From contig JAPPMB010000088.1 in the NCBI GenBank assembly GCA_028819255.1, positions 2,113-36,762 on the forward strand: a stretch of 34,650 nt of DNA, read 5' to 3'. The notes under the pieces are model-generated. The model saw only the letters and a list, made by a program, of their open reading frames with translations. It was not told the origin of the DNA and ran no database searches. Positions 17,481-26,360 of the stretch are shown here, piece after piece. Position 1 is the stretch's first letter. Each line of letters starts with the position of its first letter. Both the position numbers and the translations under genes were made by a program. This DNA is from Bryobacterales bacterium (GTDB taxonomy: Bacteria > Acidobacteriota > Terriglobia > Bryobacterales > UBA6623).

Positions 17481-18566
17481 ATGACCACCCGATCCTCTGT
17501 CGGAATTGCCGCACAGGCCGCAAGGGGGGCGACACTCGTCACAAAGCGGAGAGTCGAATACCGCAGCCTCCCCTCGAAGAGCATCCTGAACCGGTGCGCG
17601 AACCCGCGCATGCCCTTCCGCTGGACGATCAACCCGTACCGCGGCTGCGAGATCGGCTGCCACTACTGCTATGCGGTATACACCCACAAGTACCTGGGAA
17701 TCGACGATCCCGAGCGCTTCACATCGCTCGTGTTCTCAAAGGTGAAGGCCAGGGAGCTGCTCGAGCGCGAACTGCATCGGGGCGTCAAGGGACCCATCGC
17801 AATCGGCACGGGCACGGACCCGTACCAGCCGGCCGAACGGAGGTTCGAGACCACGCGAGGCATCCTCGAGGCGTTCCTGACGGTTTCGGGCCACTCGATC
17901 GGGATCACGACCAAGTCCGACCTCGTCCTGAGGGACATCGACCTTCTGGGCAGGATCGCGGCCCGCAACGACCTGCGCGTCAACGTCACCGTCACCACGA
18001 TGGACGATGCGCTGGCGCGATTGCTGGAGCCTCGCGCGGTGCGGCCCGACAGGCGCATGGAGACCGTGCGCCAGCTGCGCTGGCGCGGCATCCCGGCAGG
18101 CGTGTTCAGCTGCCCCGTTCTGCCCCTGATCACCGACACCAAGGAGGTCCTGAGCGCGGTGGCCGCGCAGGCGAAGCGGGTGGACGCTTCGTGCTGGACC
18201 GCCAATCCGCTGTTCCTCCAGCCGTCGGCAAGGAAGCGGCTGATGCCGTTCCTCGAGAGGCGGTTCCCGCACCTCGCGGCCAGATATCGGTCCCACTACC
18301 GCCGCGGCGCCTACGTCTCGGCGGGCTACATGGAATGGCTCGAGAGAAGAGTGGATCGGATTCGACGGCGCTACGGCCTTGCCGCCACGATCCCGTTCCG
18401 TCCCGAGACCGCGGAGCCGGCCCCTCCGGTGCAGCCGAGCCTCTTCGAAGAGCCGCCGCGGGTCGATACGGGCCTGCTGCGCCGCCCGGCGCAGACTGCC
18501 GCGCGGAACTGCTCGGGACGCGGCAGCATCGGCGCGGCCACGGCAAGCCGCCGGCAGGCTGCCTGA
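17481..18566 (+). CDS. Radical-SAM protein of the SPL/Rv2578c type
   Basis: A 361-residue radical S-adenosylmethionine protein. The iron-sulfur cluster motif is GCEIGCHYCYA, with cysteines at 56, 60 and 63 in C-x3-C-x2-C spacing. That spacing and the preceding WTINPYRG place it with spore-photoproduct-lyase-like proteins of the Rv2578c group, whose function is not established. GTGTDPYQPAE and TTKSDLVLRD are typical later segments. The C-terminal ~60 residues are Pro/Arg-rich and probably disordered. An AAGGAGAAG sequence lies about 25 bases before the chosen ATG, which is far for a ribosome-binding site, so the true start could differ. The stretch just upstream is locally A+T-rich and probably holds the promoter. 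Confidence 0.85.
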   Translation: MTTRSSVGIAAQAARGATLVTKRRVEYRSLPSKSILNRCANPRMPFRWTINPYRGCEIGCHYCYAVYTHKYLGIDDPERFTSLVFSKVKARELLERELHRGVKGPIAIGTGTDPYQPAERRFETTRGILEAFLTVSGHSIGITTKSDLVLRDIDLLGRIAARNDLRVNVTVTTMDDALARLLEPRAVRPDRRMETVRQLRWRGIPAGVFSCPVLPLITDTKEVLSAVAAQAKRVDASCWTANPLFLQPSARKRLMPFLERRFPHLAARYRSHYRRGAYVSAGYMEWLERRVDRIRRRYGLAATIPFRPETAEPAPPVQPSLFEEPPRVDTGLLRRPAQTAARNCSGRGSIGAATASRRQAA

Positions 18567-18767
18567 GGGTGGGAGCGGGGAGCTTGCTGCTCCATCCTGC
18601 CGTCGGCCGGCGTCCGACGGCCACCGCGCAAGTTTGGAGATTCGGGGCAGGATCGCTCCGGACACCGAGAGGGGCGCCACGCCGGGCCGGTCCGTTCCCG
18701 GGCGCGGGGGCCGGAACGGCTATGATCGGGAGTTCCGGGGGGCCGCCACGGGCTGCCCCCCTTCTCA

Positions 18768-19601
18768 ATGCCTTGGTTCCGGCGGGATCAGAAGCCAAAG
18801 CGGGTTCATACCGAGGGACTCTGGATCAAATGTGGTTCGTGCTCGGCCCCCATCTGGAAGAAGGATCTCGAAGCCCAGTCGATGGTCTGCGCGAAGTGCG
18901 GCTTCCACTTCAAGATCAACGCGCGGGACCGGCTCGACATGCTGTTCGACAACGGGAAGTGGGAACAGATCGGCGGAAACCTGCGCACGACGAACGCCCT
19001 CCGCTTCAACGACCGCAAGCCCTATGAGGACCGCCTTCACGACGCAAAGCAGAAGACCGGCCTGCACGATGCGATCCTGTGCGGCGTCGGCACCCTGGAG
19101 GGGCACGAGGCCGTGGTCTGCGCCATGGAATACCGCTTCATCGGAGGCAGCATGGGCGCAGTCGTCGGCGAGGAGCTGACGCGGGCCGCCGAACTGGCGG
19201 CCGCCGACCGCAAGTCCCTCGTCATCGTCTCCGCCTCCGGCGGAGCCCGGATGATGGAGGGCATGGTGAGTCTGGTCCAGATGGCCAAGGTTTCGGCGGC
19301 GTTGAAGGCCCTCGACCGGGCCAAGGTGCCCTACATCAGCGTTCTGACTGACCCGACCACGGGCGGGGTCACGGCGAGCTTCGCCATGCTGGGCGACCTG
19401 AACGTTGCCGAGCCCGGCGCGCTGATCGGATTCGCCGGCCCGAGGGTCATCGAGCAGACGATAAGCCAGAAGCTGCCCAAGGGATTCCAGCGGTCCGAGT
19501 TTCTGCTCAAGCACGGGATGCTTGACGCCGTTGTGCCGCGGACCGAGCTCAAGCAGTACATCGGGAACGCCCTGGACTTCTTCCTCGGTCCCGCATCCTG
19601 A
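18768..19601 (+). CDS. accD: Acetyl-CoA carboxylase carboxyltransferase subunit beta
   Basis: A 277-residue subunit that, with AccA, transfers the carboxyl group from biotin to acetyl-CoA to give malonyl-CoA in fatty-acid synthesis. The N-terminal zinc ribbon has Cys22, Cys25, Cys41 and Cys44 (KCGSCSAPIW, VCAKCGFHF). The crotonase-like core includes VVGEELTRAAE, SASGGARMMEGM, TDPTTGGVTASFAMLGD and EPGALIGFAGPRVIEQT. Length is normal. A -10-like TATGAT is at 18721-18726; the ATG has no clear ribosome-binding site. folC follows after six bases, so the two are probably one operon. accA is not in the window. Confidence 0.95.
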   Translation: MPWFRRDQKPKRVHTEGLWIKCGSCSAPIWKKDLEAQSMVCAKCGFHFKINARDRLDMLFDNGKWEQIGGNLRTTNALRFNDRKPYEDRLHDAKQKTGLHDAILCGVGTLEGHEAVVCAMEYRFIGGSMGAVVGEELTRAAELAAADRKSLVIVSASGGARMMEGMVSLVQMAKVSAALKALDRAKVPYISVLTDPTTGGVTASFAMLGDLNVAEPGALIGFAGPRVIEQTISQKLPKGFQRSEFLLKHGMLDAVVPRTELKQYIGNALDFFLGPAS

Positions 19602-19607
19602 CTGCGG

Positions 19608-20888
19608 ATGCCGACGGATTCCTCGGTCCGATACCTCTTCTCTCTCTTGGGATCCATCCGAAAGGAGAGCTTCGGCCTGCACCGCATGACTCTGCTCATG
19701 GACGAGCTGGGCAACCCGGAGCAGGCCGCCGGCATCATCCATGTCGCGGGGACCAACGGCAAGGGATCCACTGCGGCGATGATTGAGAGCGGTCTGCGGA
19801 TGGCCGGCTGCTCGACGGGGCTCTACACCTCGCCACATCTGAGCCGCCTCAACGAGCGGTTCCGCCTCAACGGCGCTCCCGTGTCGGACGAAGCGCTCGA
19901 GAGCGCCGCCGGGCAGGTGCGCCGGGCCAACGAGCGGGTCATGGCACGGCACGGGCGCAGTTCGCATCCGACGTTCTTCGAATCCGTCACGGCTGTCGCT
20001 CTGGTCCTCTTCGAGCGGAGCGCCACCGGCTTCAGGATCATCGAGACGGGCCTGGGTGGAAGGCTGGACGCGAGCAACGTCGTAAGGCCGGATCGGGTCG
20101 TGCTGACGAAGATCGACCACGACCACGAGCGCTACCTCGGGCTCGGACTGCGCCGGATCGCCGCCGAGAAGGGGGCGATAATTAAGCCGGGCTGCCGGGC
20201 CGTGATCGGCAAGCAAGCACCGGAAGCGCGGGAAGTCCTGCTGCGGTTCTGCCGCAAGGCCGGCGCCGGGGTCGCGGACGTCGAGCGGGAATGGCAGGTG
20301 CGGGACGCGCGGAGCGTGGCCGGGCGGTGGAGGTTCCGGGCCGAGGGCCGGCACCGCACGGTCGACGTCCAGCTGGCGCTGGCGGGCGAGCACCAGATCG
20401 AGAACGCCCTCGCGGCGATTGCGGCGCTGGACGACTGCGGCGTGTCGTCCGACCAGATCGAGGCCGGACTGCGGGAGACGGTCTGGCCGGGCCGGCTGGA
20501 ATTCTCGCGCTCCGACCCGCGCGTCCTGCTTGACGCCGCGCACAATCCCGACGGCGCGCGCGCCCTGGCGGACTTCCTTGGGCGGGAGGCGCATGACCGC
20601 GACGTCACGCTGATCTACGGTTCCTCCCGTGACAAGGCTGTCGATGAGATCGCGGGCTGGATGTTTCCAGCGGCCGACCGGGTCGTGCTGACGCGCTCCA
20701 AGGTCCAGCGGTCGGCCAGCCCCCGGGCCCTGCTCGCCGCCGTCGGCCACCACCACGCCCGGATCGAGACCGCGCCGGACATCGAGGAGGCGATGCGCAT
20801 CGCGGATCGCAGCGCGGGCGGCAGCGGATGGATCGTCGTCGCCGGCTCGATCTTCCTGGTCGGAGAGGCCCGGGACCTTCTCGGATAG
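19608..20888 (+). CDS. folC: Folylpolyglutamate synthase / dihydrofolate synthase
   Basis: A 426-residue Mur-ligase-type enzyme that adds glutamate to folates, and in many bacteria also to dihydropteroate. The ATP-binding loop is HVAGTNGKGSTAAM, with GTNGKGS at about residues 48-54. The family segments YTSPHLSRLNERFR, ETGLGGRLDASNVV and LLDAAHNPDGARALADFL are all present. It lies six bases after accD, an arrangement seen in many bacteria, and plsC follows 15 bases after its stop, suggesting a lipid/folate operon. Length is normal. Confidence 0.93.
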   Translation: MPTDSSVRYLFSLLGSIRKESFGLHRMTLLMDELGNPEQAAGIIHVAGTNGKGSTAAMIESGLRMAGCSTGLYTSPHLSRLNERFRLNGAPVSDEALESAAGQVRRANERVMARHGRSSHPTFFESVTAVALVLFERSATGFRIIETGLGGRLDASNVVRPDRVVLTKIDHDHERYLGLGLRRIAAEKGAIIKPGCRAVIGKQAPEAREVLLRFCRKAGAGVADVEREWQVRDARSVAGRWRFRAEGRHRTVDVQLALAGEHQIENALAAIAALDDCGVSSDQIEAGLRETVWPGRLEFSRSDPRVLLDAAHNPDGARALADFLGREAHDRDVTLIYGSSRDKAVDEIAGWMFPAADRVVLTRSKVQRSASPRALLAAVGHHHARIETAPDIEEAMRIADRSAGGSGWIVVAGSIFLVGEARDLLG

Positions 20889-20903
20889 AATCGACGGTTG
20901 CGG

Positions 20904-21668
20904 ATGCGGGAGACCTTCAGCTTTCTCCGCTCTGTGTGCTGGATGATCCCGATGCTGCTGGCGATCACCAGCGTGATGGGATTCCTTTCGCTGCTGGCCT
21001 CCCTGGTCGACAGCAGAGGCGAGCTGCAGCACCGGATCGCGAGGGCCTGGGGGCGCATGCTGATGGCGGTGTTCCTGGTGGATCTGCGCGTGCTGGGGAG
21101 CGAGGGCCTGGAGTCCGACAAGCCGTACGTGTTCGTGTCGAATCACTTCAGCCTGATCGACACGCCTCTGATGTTCGGCTTTCTGCCACACGAATTCCGG
21201 ATCCTGGCCAGATCCGGGCTGTGGAGGATCCCGTTCATCGGGTGGCACCTGAGCCGCGCCGGGCATCTGCCGGTGAACCGTGTGAATCCGAGGCTTGCCG
21301 TCAGGAACATCGCCTACGCCGCAGGGAAGGTGGCCGGCGGACGATCGATCCTAGTGTTCCCCGAAGGCGGACGCCGCAGAGGCAAGACGATGCGGCCGTT
21401 CAAGACGGGCGCAGCGCACATCGCGATCCGGGCGGGAGTGCCCGTGGTTCCCATGGCCATCGCGGGAACGGGGCGTGTGCTGCCTCCCGGGTCATGGCAC
21501 CTCAGGCCGGGCATCGTCGAGCTGCGCATCGGGCGGCCGACACCCACCGCGGAAGAGCCCGGGCTTACTGCAAAGGCCCTGACGGACCGGCTGCGGGAGG
21601 AGATCTCCAGGCTCGCCGCACGCCCGGAGCCGGGGGCCGCCGACCATCGAGAGAAGAGGACAGCATGA
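20904..21668 (+). CDS. plsC: 1-acyl-sn-glycerol-3-phosphate acyltransferase-like protein
   Basis: About 254 residues. The acyltransferase motif NHFSLID (H-x4-D) is near residue 81, and the second conserved block VFPEGGRRRGK follows around residue 149, then the GVPVVPMAIAGTG segment. An N-terminal hydrophobic helix (SVCWMIPMLLAITSVMGFLS) should anchor it in the membrane. The family acylates lysophosphatidic acid to phosphatidic acid. I chose the ATG at 20904; a TTG six bases earlier is possible. It is 15 bases downstream of folC and overlaps xylB by four bases (ATGA), so these genes are almost certainly co-transcribed. Confidence 0.9.
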   Translation: MRETFSFLRSVCWMIPMLLAITSVMGFLSLLASLVDSRGELQHRIARAWGRMLMAVFLVDLRVLGSEGLESDKPYVFVSNHFSLIDTPLMFGFLPHEFRILARSGLWRIPFIGWHLSRAGHLPVNRVNPRLAVRNIAYAAGKVAGGRSILVFPEGGRRRGKTMRPFKTGAAHIAIRAGVPVVPMAIAGTGRVLPPGSWHLRPGIVELRIGRPTPTAEEPGLTAKALTDRLREEISRLAARPEPGAADHREKRTA

Positions 21669-23182
21669 AGTACTGGCTGGGAATCGACATCGGAACGGGA
21701 GGAACGCGGGCGCTGCTTGTCAGGCCCGACGGCGGGGTCGCCTGCGGGATGACCGCTCCTCACGAGGACATCGTGATGCACCGCCCGCTGTGGGCGGAAC
21801 AGCGGCCGGAGAACTGGTGGGATGCGGCCTGCAAGGCCGTGAGCCAGGTCCTGGCCAAGGGAGGCGCATGCGGCAGCGACGTTGCCGGGATCGGACTCTC
21901 CGGGCAGATGCACGGCCTCACACTCCTCGACAGATCGGACGAGGTCGTCAGACCGGCCCTGATCTGGTGCGACCAGCGCAGCCAGGAGCAGGTGGACTGG
22001 ATCAATGCGACCGCAGGGAAGGAAATGGTGCTCGAGCAGACGGCGAACCCGGTGCTGACGGGCTTCACAGCTCCCAAGCTGCTCTGGGTCCGGGACCACG
22101 ACCCCGGCAGCTACGAGCGGGTCCGCAAGATGCTGCTGCCCAAGGACTACGTCCGCTTCCGGCTGACGGGCGAGTACGTCAGCGACGTCTCGGACGCATC
22201 CGGAACGGCCCTGTTCGACGTGATGGGACGGCGCTGGGCCTGGCCGCTGGCGGCAAAGCTCGGGATCGACGCGTCCATCCTTCCGGAAGTCGTCGAGTCT
22301 TCGGCGCCGACAGGGCGCGTGTCAGGATCCGCGGCGGAACTGACCGGCCTCGCGGCCGGCACCCCGGTGTTCGGGGGAGGCGGCGACCAGGCGGCGAGCG
22401 CGGTCGGCAACGGCATCGTGGAGACGGGTCTCGTCTCATGCACGATCGGCACGTCGGGAGTGGTGTTCTCGCATCTGGACGAAGCGGCCTACGACCCGCA
22501 GGGACGGGTGCACACGTTCTGCCACGCGGTGCCGGGCAAGTGGCACGTCATGGGAGTGACACAGGGGGCGGGCCTGAGTCTGCAGTGGTTCCGCAACCAG
22601 CTCACGCCCGCTCTGGCCGAGGAGGCCGAAGCCCGCGGAGTCGAGGCCTACGAGCTGCTGACCGAGGAGGCGGCACAGGCGCCTGCCGGGGCGGAGGGAC
22701 TGATCTGGCTTCCGTACCTGATGGGAGAGCGGACGCCCCATCTCGACGCCTATGCCCGAGGGGGCTGGATCGGGCTGACTGCGAAGCACACCCGGGCCCA
22801 TCTGGTGAGGTCGATCCTCGAGGGCGTCTCCTACAGCCTGAACGACTGCCTCGGCATCATCGAGTCGCTTGGCGCCGAGATCTCCGCGGTGCGCGCGTCG
22901 GGTGGCGGGGCCAAGTCGAAGGTCTGGCGGACTATTCTCGCCGGGGTCTTCCAAAAGCCTATCGCAACGCTGCAGACGCAGGAGGGTTCGGCGTACGGCG
23001 CGGCGCTCCTCGCGATGGTGGGGACGGGAGCCTACGGGACGGTCCAGGAGGCCTGCCGGGCCGTGACGGTCGAGCGGCAGCGGACGGAACCGGACCCGGA
23101 CCTGGTCGAGGCGTACAGGGTTCCGTACGAACTGTTCCGGGAACTCTACCCCGCCCTCAGGACGGTGTTTCCAAGAATGTGA
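21665..23182 (+). CDS. xylB: Xylulokinase
   Basis: A 505-residue FGGY-family sugar kinase that phosphorylates D-xylulose to D-xylulose 5-phosphate for the pentose phosphate pathway. The N-terminal phosphate loop is WLGIDIGTGGTRALL. Substrate-binding segments GLSGQMHGL and LIWCDQRS match xylulokinase, and Asp241 in FGGGGDQAA is the catalytic base. The adenosine motif ASGGGAKSKVWR lies near the C terminus. The start codon overlaps the plsC stop (ATGA), so translation is probably coupled. The neighbouring genes concern lipid and folate synthesis, not pentose use, and no xylA or sugar transporter is present, so the grouping is unusual. Confidence 0.9.
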   Translation: MKYWLGIDIGTGGTRALLVRPDGGVACGMTAPHEDIVMHRPLWAEQRPENWWDAACKAVSQVLAKGGACGSDVAGIGLSGQMHGLTLLDRSDEVVRPALIWCDQRSQEQVDWINATAGKEMVLEQTANPVLTGFTAPKLLWVRDHDPGSYERVRKMLLPKDYVRFRLTGEYVSDVSDASGTALFDVMGRRWAWPLAAKLGIDASILPEVVESSAPTGRVSGSAAELTGLAAGTPVFGGGGDQAASAVGNGIVETGLVSCTIGTSGVVFSHLDEAAYDPQGRVHTFCHAVPGKWHVMGVTQGAGLSLQWFRNQLTPALAEEAEARGVEAYELLTEEAAQAPAGAEGLIWLPYLMGERTPHLDAYARGGWIGLTAKHTRAHLVRSILEGVSYSLNDCLGIIESLGAEISAVRASGGGAKSKVWRTILAGVFQKPIATLQTQEGSAYGAALLAMVGTGAYGTVQEACRAVTVERQRTEPDPDLVEAYRVPYELFRELYPALRTVFPRM

Positions 23183-23189
23183 GCCAAGG

Positions 23190-23238
23190 CCGCCGAGGGG
23201 GAAGCGGACTGCAATCCGGGGAAAGGATCTCTCGGCGG
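23190..23238. terminator. Weak inverted repeat between convergent xylB and clpC
   Basis: CCGCCGAG at 23190-23197 pairs with CTCGGCGG at 23231-23238 across a 33-base loop, in the short gap between the convergent xylB and clpC genes. It may slow or end transcription from both sides, but the large loop and lack of a T-run make this tentative. Confidence 0.3.
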
Positions 23239-23245
23239 ACGGGTT

Positions 23246-25726
23246 CTAGACCGAATAGAGGAGCGTTCTGGTCGCCACGGCCAGACCGCCGTCCCCTTCC
23301 GGATCCTCCTCGGCCTCGGGAAGATCAATCCTGCGGTAGTACATCCCCTCCGCCGCACGGAAGATCTCGATCTCGGCCGGCCTCGGTATCTGATTCTGGA
23401 TCAGGGCTTCGGACAGCGGATCCTCGACACAGCGCTGGAGTGCGCGCCGTAGGGGACGGGCGCCATAGTTCCGGTCGGCGGCGGTCTGGTCGACGACGTA
23501 CTTGGCGGCATCGTGGGTAAGCCGGATCTGCAGCCCCTTGCTGATCAGGTTCCGGTTGATCTGGCCGACAAGCATCTGCACGATCTCAAGGAGGTCGTCG
23601 TCGGTCAGGGACCGGAAGATGATCGTCTCGTCGATGCGGTTCAGGAACTCGGGATTGAACGTCCGCTTGACCTCGCTTCGGACCTCCTGCTCGGCTTTGG
23701 AAGTGCGCTGCTCCGGCGAGCTGCCCTGGAATCCCATCGGCGTCCTCGACTGGAGGTGCCGGGCGCCGATGTTGGACGTCATGACGACGATGGTGTTCTT
23801 GAAGTCGACCGTGTTCCCGAGGCCGTCGGTCAGCTGGCCGTCCTCGAATACCTGCAGGAGGATGCTGAACAGGTCGGGGTGGGCCTTTTCGATCTCGTCC
23901 AGGAGGATGATCGAGTAGGGCGCACGCTTGACCCGCTCCGTGAGCTGGCCGCCCTCCTCGTATCCGATGTAGCCGGGCGGAGAGCCGATCAGCTTCGACA
24001 CCGAGTGCTTCTCCATGAACTCGGACATGTCGAACCGGATCAGGGACTTCTCGCTCCCGAACAGGCATTCGGAAAGAGCCCGCGCGACTTCGGTCTTGCC
24101 CACGCCCGTCGGTCCCAGGAACAGGAAGGATCCGGCCGGGCGGTCAACCGGCTTGAGACCGGCGCGTGAACGCCTGATCGCCCGGGCAAGCGCGGAAATC
24201 GCACTGTCCTGGCTGACGATCCGCTTGTGCAGGTCCTCCTCGATCCGGAGGAGCTTGTCCATCTCCTCCTCCTTGATCGAGGTCATGGGCACACCGGTCC
24301 AGCGGGCGACGACTTCCTCGATGTCGTCCTTGCCGACCGTGGCAGTGACGGCCTGGTCGAGCTGCTGCTGCTTCTGCAGACGGCGGAGGTTCTCCCGCTC
24401 CATCCGCTCCTCGTCCGAATAGAACCTCGCCTTTTCGAACTCGTGGTTCGCGATGGCATTCTCCATGCGGTTGACGATGAACTTGATCCGCTTGTGGATC
24501 TCGGCCGTCTCGTCAGACATCTTCGTCTGCTGGAGCTTGACGCGCGCGCCCGCCTCGTCGAGCAGGTCGATTGCCTTGTCCGGCAGGAAGCGGTCCGGGA
24601 TGTAGCGGATCGAGCTGTACACGGCCGACTCCACCGCCGCGTCGGTGTAGACGACCGCGTGGAACTTCTCGTAGCGCTCCTTGATGCCGATCAGGATCCG
24701 GATCGCCTCTTCCTCTGTCGGCGGGCTGACCTTCACCGCCTGGAAGCGCCTTTCGAGGGACCGGTCCCTCTCGATCGACTTGCGAAACTCGCTCGGAGTC
24801 GTTGCGCCGATGCACTGAAGCTCCCCCCGCGAGAGGGCGGGCTTGAGGATGTTTGCCGCGTCGAGGGACCCTTCGGCGGATCCCGCGCCAACGATCGTGT
24901 GCAGCTCGTCGATGAAGATGATGGAGTTCCGGTTCTCCATCAGCTCCTTCATGATCGACTTGAGGCGCTCCTCGAACTGGCCGCGGTACTTGGTTCCGGC
25001 GACGATCAGGGAAAGGTCCATCGAGAGGATGCGCTTCTCGGAGAGAAACGGAAGCACGACGCCGCTCGCGATGCGCTGCGCGAGACCCTCGACGATCGCC
25101 GTCTTGCCCACACCCGGCTCGCCGATCAGAACGGGGTTGTTCTTGGTGCGCCGGCAGAGGATCTGCACCACCCTCTCGAGCTCCCCCTCGCGCCCGATCA
25201 GGGGGTCGAGCTTGCCGTCCGCGGCCTCCTGGGTCAGGTCCCGGCTGAACTCCGCAAGCAGCGAGCCTTCCTTCGGCCGGGTGGAGAGCATCTTTTCGGA
25301 ATGGACGCGCGCGAGCTCCTCACGGATCGTGGAGAGACGCAGGCCGCGCTCGTGGAGGATCTCCGCCGCAAAGCAGCGCTCCTCGCGCAGCAGGCCCAGC
25401 AGCAGGTGTTCGGTCCCGATGTGCTTGTGGGAGAGCCTCTCGGCCTCCTCGGCGGCGTACGCGAGCACGCGCTTGCACTCGTGGCTGAGCGGGAGATCCA
25501 CAGAGGTAGAGACCTTCTCGCGGATCGTGGTGTGCGCCTCGATCTGCTTGCGGATCGAGTCGACGGCGGCATGGGACCGCAGGAATCGGTTTGCGAGGGC
25601 CTTGTCCTCCCGGATCAGGCCGAGAAGAAGGTGCTCAGTCTCGATGTAGGGGCTGCCGAACTGGCTCGCCTCATAGCGGGCAAAGAAAATTACGCGCCGG
25701 GCCTTCTCCGTATAGCGTTCGAACAT
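23246..25726 (-). CDS. clpC: ATP-dependent Clp protease ATP-binding subunit ClpC
   Basis: An 826-residue AAA+ unfoldase that delivers proteins to ClpP. Order of parts: Clp N-domain repeats ([11 protein letters not shown] near 30, [11 protein letters not shown] near 105); first AAA+ module with Walker A GEPGVGKT at 202-209 and Walker [10 protein letters not shown]; a UVR/coiled-coil middle region near residues 405-450 ([16 protein letters not shown]); second AAA+ module with [21 protein letters not shown] and the sensor region [13 protein letters not shown]. The middle region identifies ClpC rather than ClpB. The start is an ATG without a Shine-Dalgarno sequence, straddled by a TTCGAA-containing dyad. 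clpP is not in the window. Confidence 0.95.
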   Translation of the reverse strand: MFERYTEKARRVIFFARYEASQFGSPYIETEHLLLGLIREDKALANRFLRSHAAVDSIRKQIEAHTTIREKVSTSVDLPLSHECKRVLAYAAEEAERLSHKHIGTEHLLLGLLREERCFAAEILHERGLRLSTIREELARVHSEKMLSTRPKEGSLLAEFSRDLTQEAADGKLDPLIGREGELERVVQILCRRTKNNPVLIGEPGVGKTAIVEGLAQRIASGVVLPFLSEKRILSMDLSLIVAGTKYRGQFEERLKSIMKELMENRNSIIFIDELHTIVGAGSAEGSLDAANILKPALSRGELQCIGATTPSEFRKSIERDRSLERRFQAVKVSPPTEEEAIRILIGIKERYEKFHAVVYTDAAVESAVYSSIRYIPDRFLPDKAIDLLDEAGARVKLQQTKMSDETAEIHKRIKFIVNRMENAIANHEFEKARFYSDEERMERENLRRLQKQQQLDQAVTATVGKDDIEEVVARWTGVPMTSIKEEEMDKLLRIEEDLHKRIVSQDSAISALARAIRRSRAGLKPVDRPAGSFLFLGPTGVGKTEVARALSECLFGSEKSLIRFDMSEFMEKHSVSKLIGSPPGYIGYEEGGQLTERVKRAPYSIILLDEIEKAHPDLFSILLQVFEDGQLTDGLGNTVDFKNTIVVMTSNIGARHLQSRTPMGFQGSSPEQRTSKAEQEVRSEVKRTFNPEFLNRIDETIIFRSLTDDDLLEIVQMLVGQINRNLISKGLQIRLTHDAAKYVVDQTAADRNYGARPLRRALQRCVEDPLSEALIQNQIPRPAEIEIFRAAEGMYYRRIDLPEAEEDPEGDGGLAVATRTLLYSV

Positions 25727-25740
25727 GCGGATTCGAATGC
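25715..25740. promoter_or_regulatory. TTCGAA dyad straddling the clpC start
   Basis: On the plus strand GCGTTCGAA (25715-25723) and TTCGAATGC (25732-25740) form an inverted repeat with one mismatch, eight bases apart. The clpC start codon (25724-25726) lies in the spacer. A protein or RNA structure here could block clpC translation or transcription. The regulator is unknown. Confidence 0.3.
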
Positions 25741-26360
25741 GCTAGCCGGCGTACAGCGAGTCACGCCCGGCGGGCGCCGATCCCTCATGGAGAATGATAC
25801 CAGCATCGACGGTGCGGGCGGGCAGGTCGAGCAGGTCGGGGCTACTGCGCAGCCCCGGCTCCGTTGCGGGTGGGCAGGCAAACCCCGAATCCACAACAGG
25901 GCGCCCGTCACCACCGACCTTGGGCCTGAATCGACCTTGATTGCGCCCAAGCCATTGGGGAGGTCCGGAATCGGAATTGTCCCCTGCAGCGGCTCGGGAA
26001 TCAGGAGGCCCTCCCAGCGGACGCGCGTGGCGCCGGTTAGCGGAACGAGTGGGCCGAACGGGGCGGATTCCGGCACGCTTGCATGCATGGTGTCGCGGAG
26101 CCCTGCCGAAAGGCCCCTTGAGCAGGCCAGAGAAGATCCCTGCCGGGCCAGAGGCGCTGTCCCAGAGGCGGCTGCCGCCGCTTCACCGACTTCGGAAGCG
26201 GATCCGGCCGAGTGATTCCCGAGGATCGAAGACCCGCCCGTCGTGGCCGGGCGGCCGCCTCCTTCAGCGACGGCCTTCCGTCTGGAAGCAGTTGCTCGGC
26301 GGCAGCGAAGCGTCCCGCGCTTCATCCGCGGGTCGTCCAGTGTTTGCCATCCTGAGTTAG
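25741..26360. other. Long gap upstream of clpC without an assignable gene
   Basis: About 620 bases separate clpC from the next plus-strand gene. No tRNA, IS element or convincing promoter pair was found. The minus strand is open through most of it, and a stretch near 25890-26090 (with GPLVPLTGATRV and GTIPIPDLPNGLG) reads more like protein than the surroundings, but no family is recognised and the frame runs out into Arg/Ser-rich sequence. It may hold a decayed gene plus the clpC promoter. Confidence 0.35.

Noticed and set aside
20886..20891. TAGAAT as a leaderless promoter for plsC
   Set aside because: It includes the folC stop codon and would need a TTG start; plsC is more simply read as part of the accD-folC operon.
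26030..26060. Apparent similarity between this stretch and bases near 33600
   Set aside because: The match is short and gapped, with no extension on either side, so it is probably due to shared base composition.
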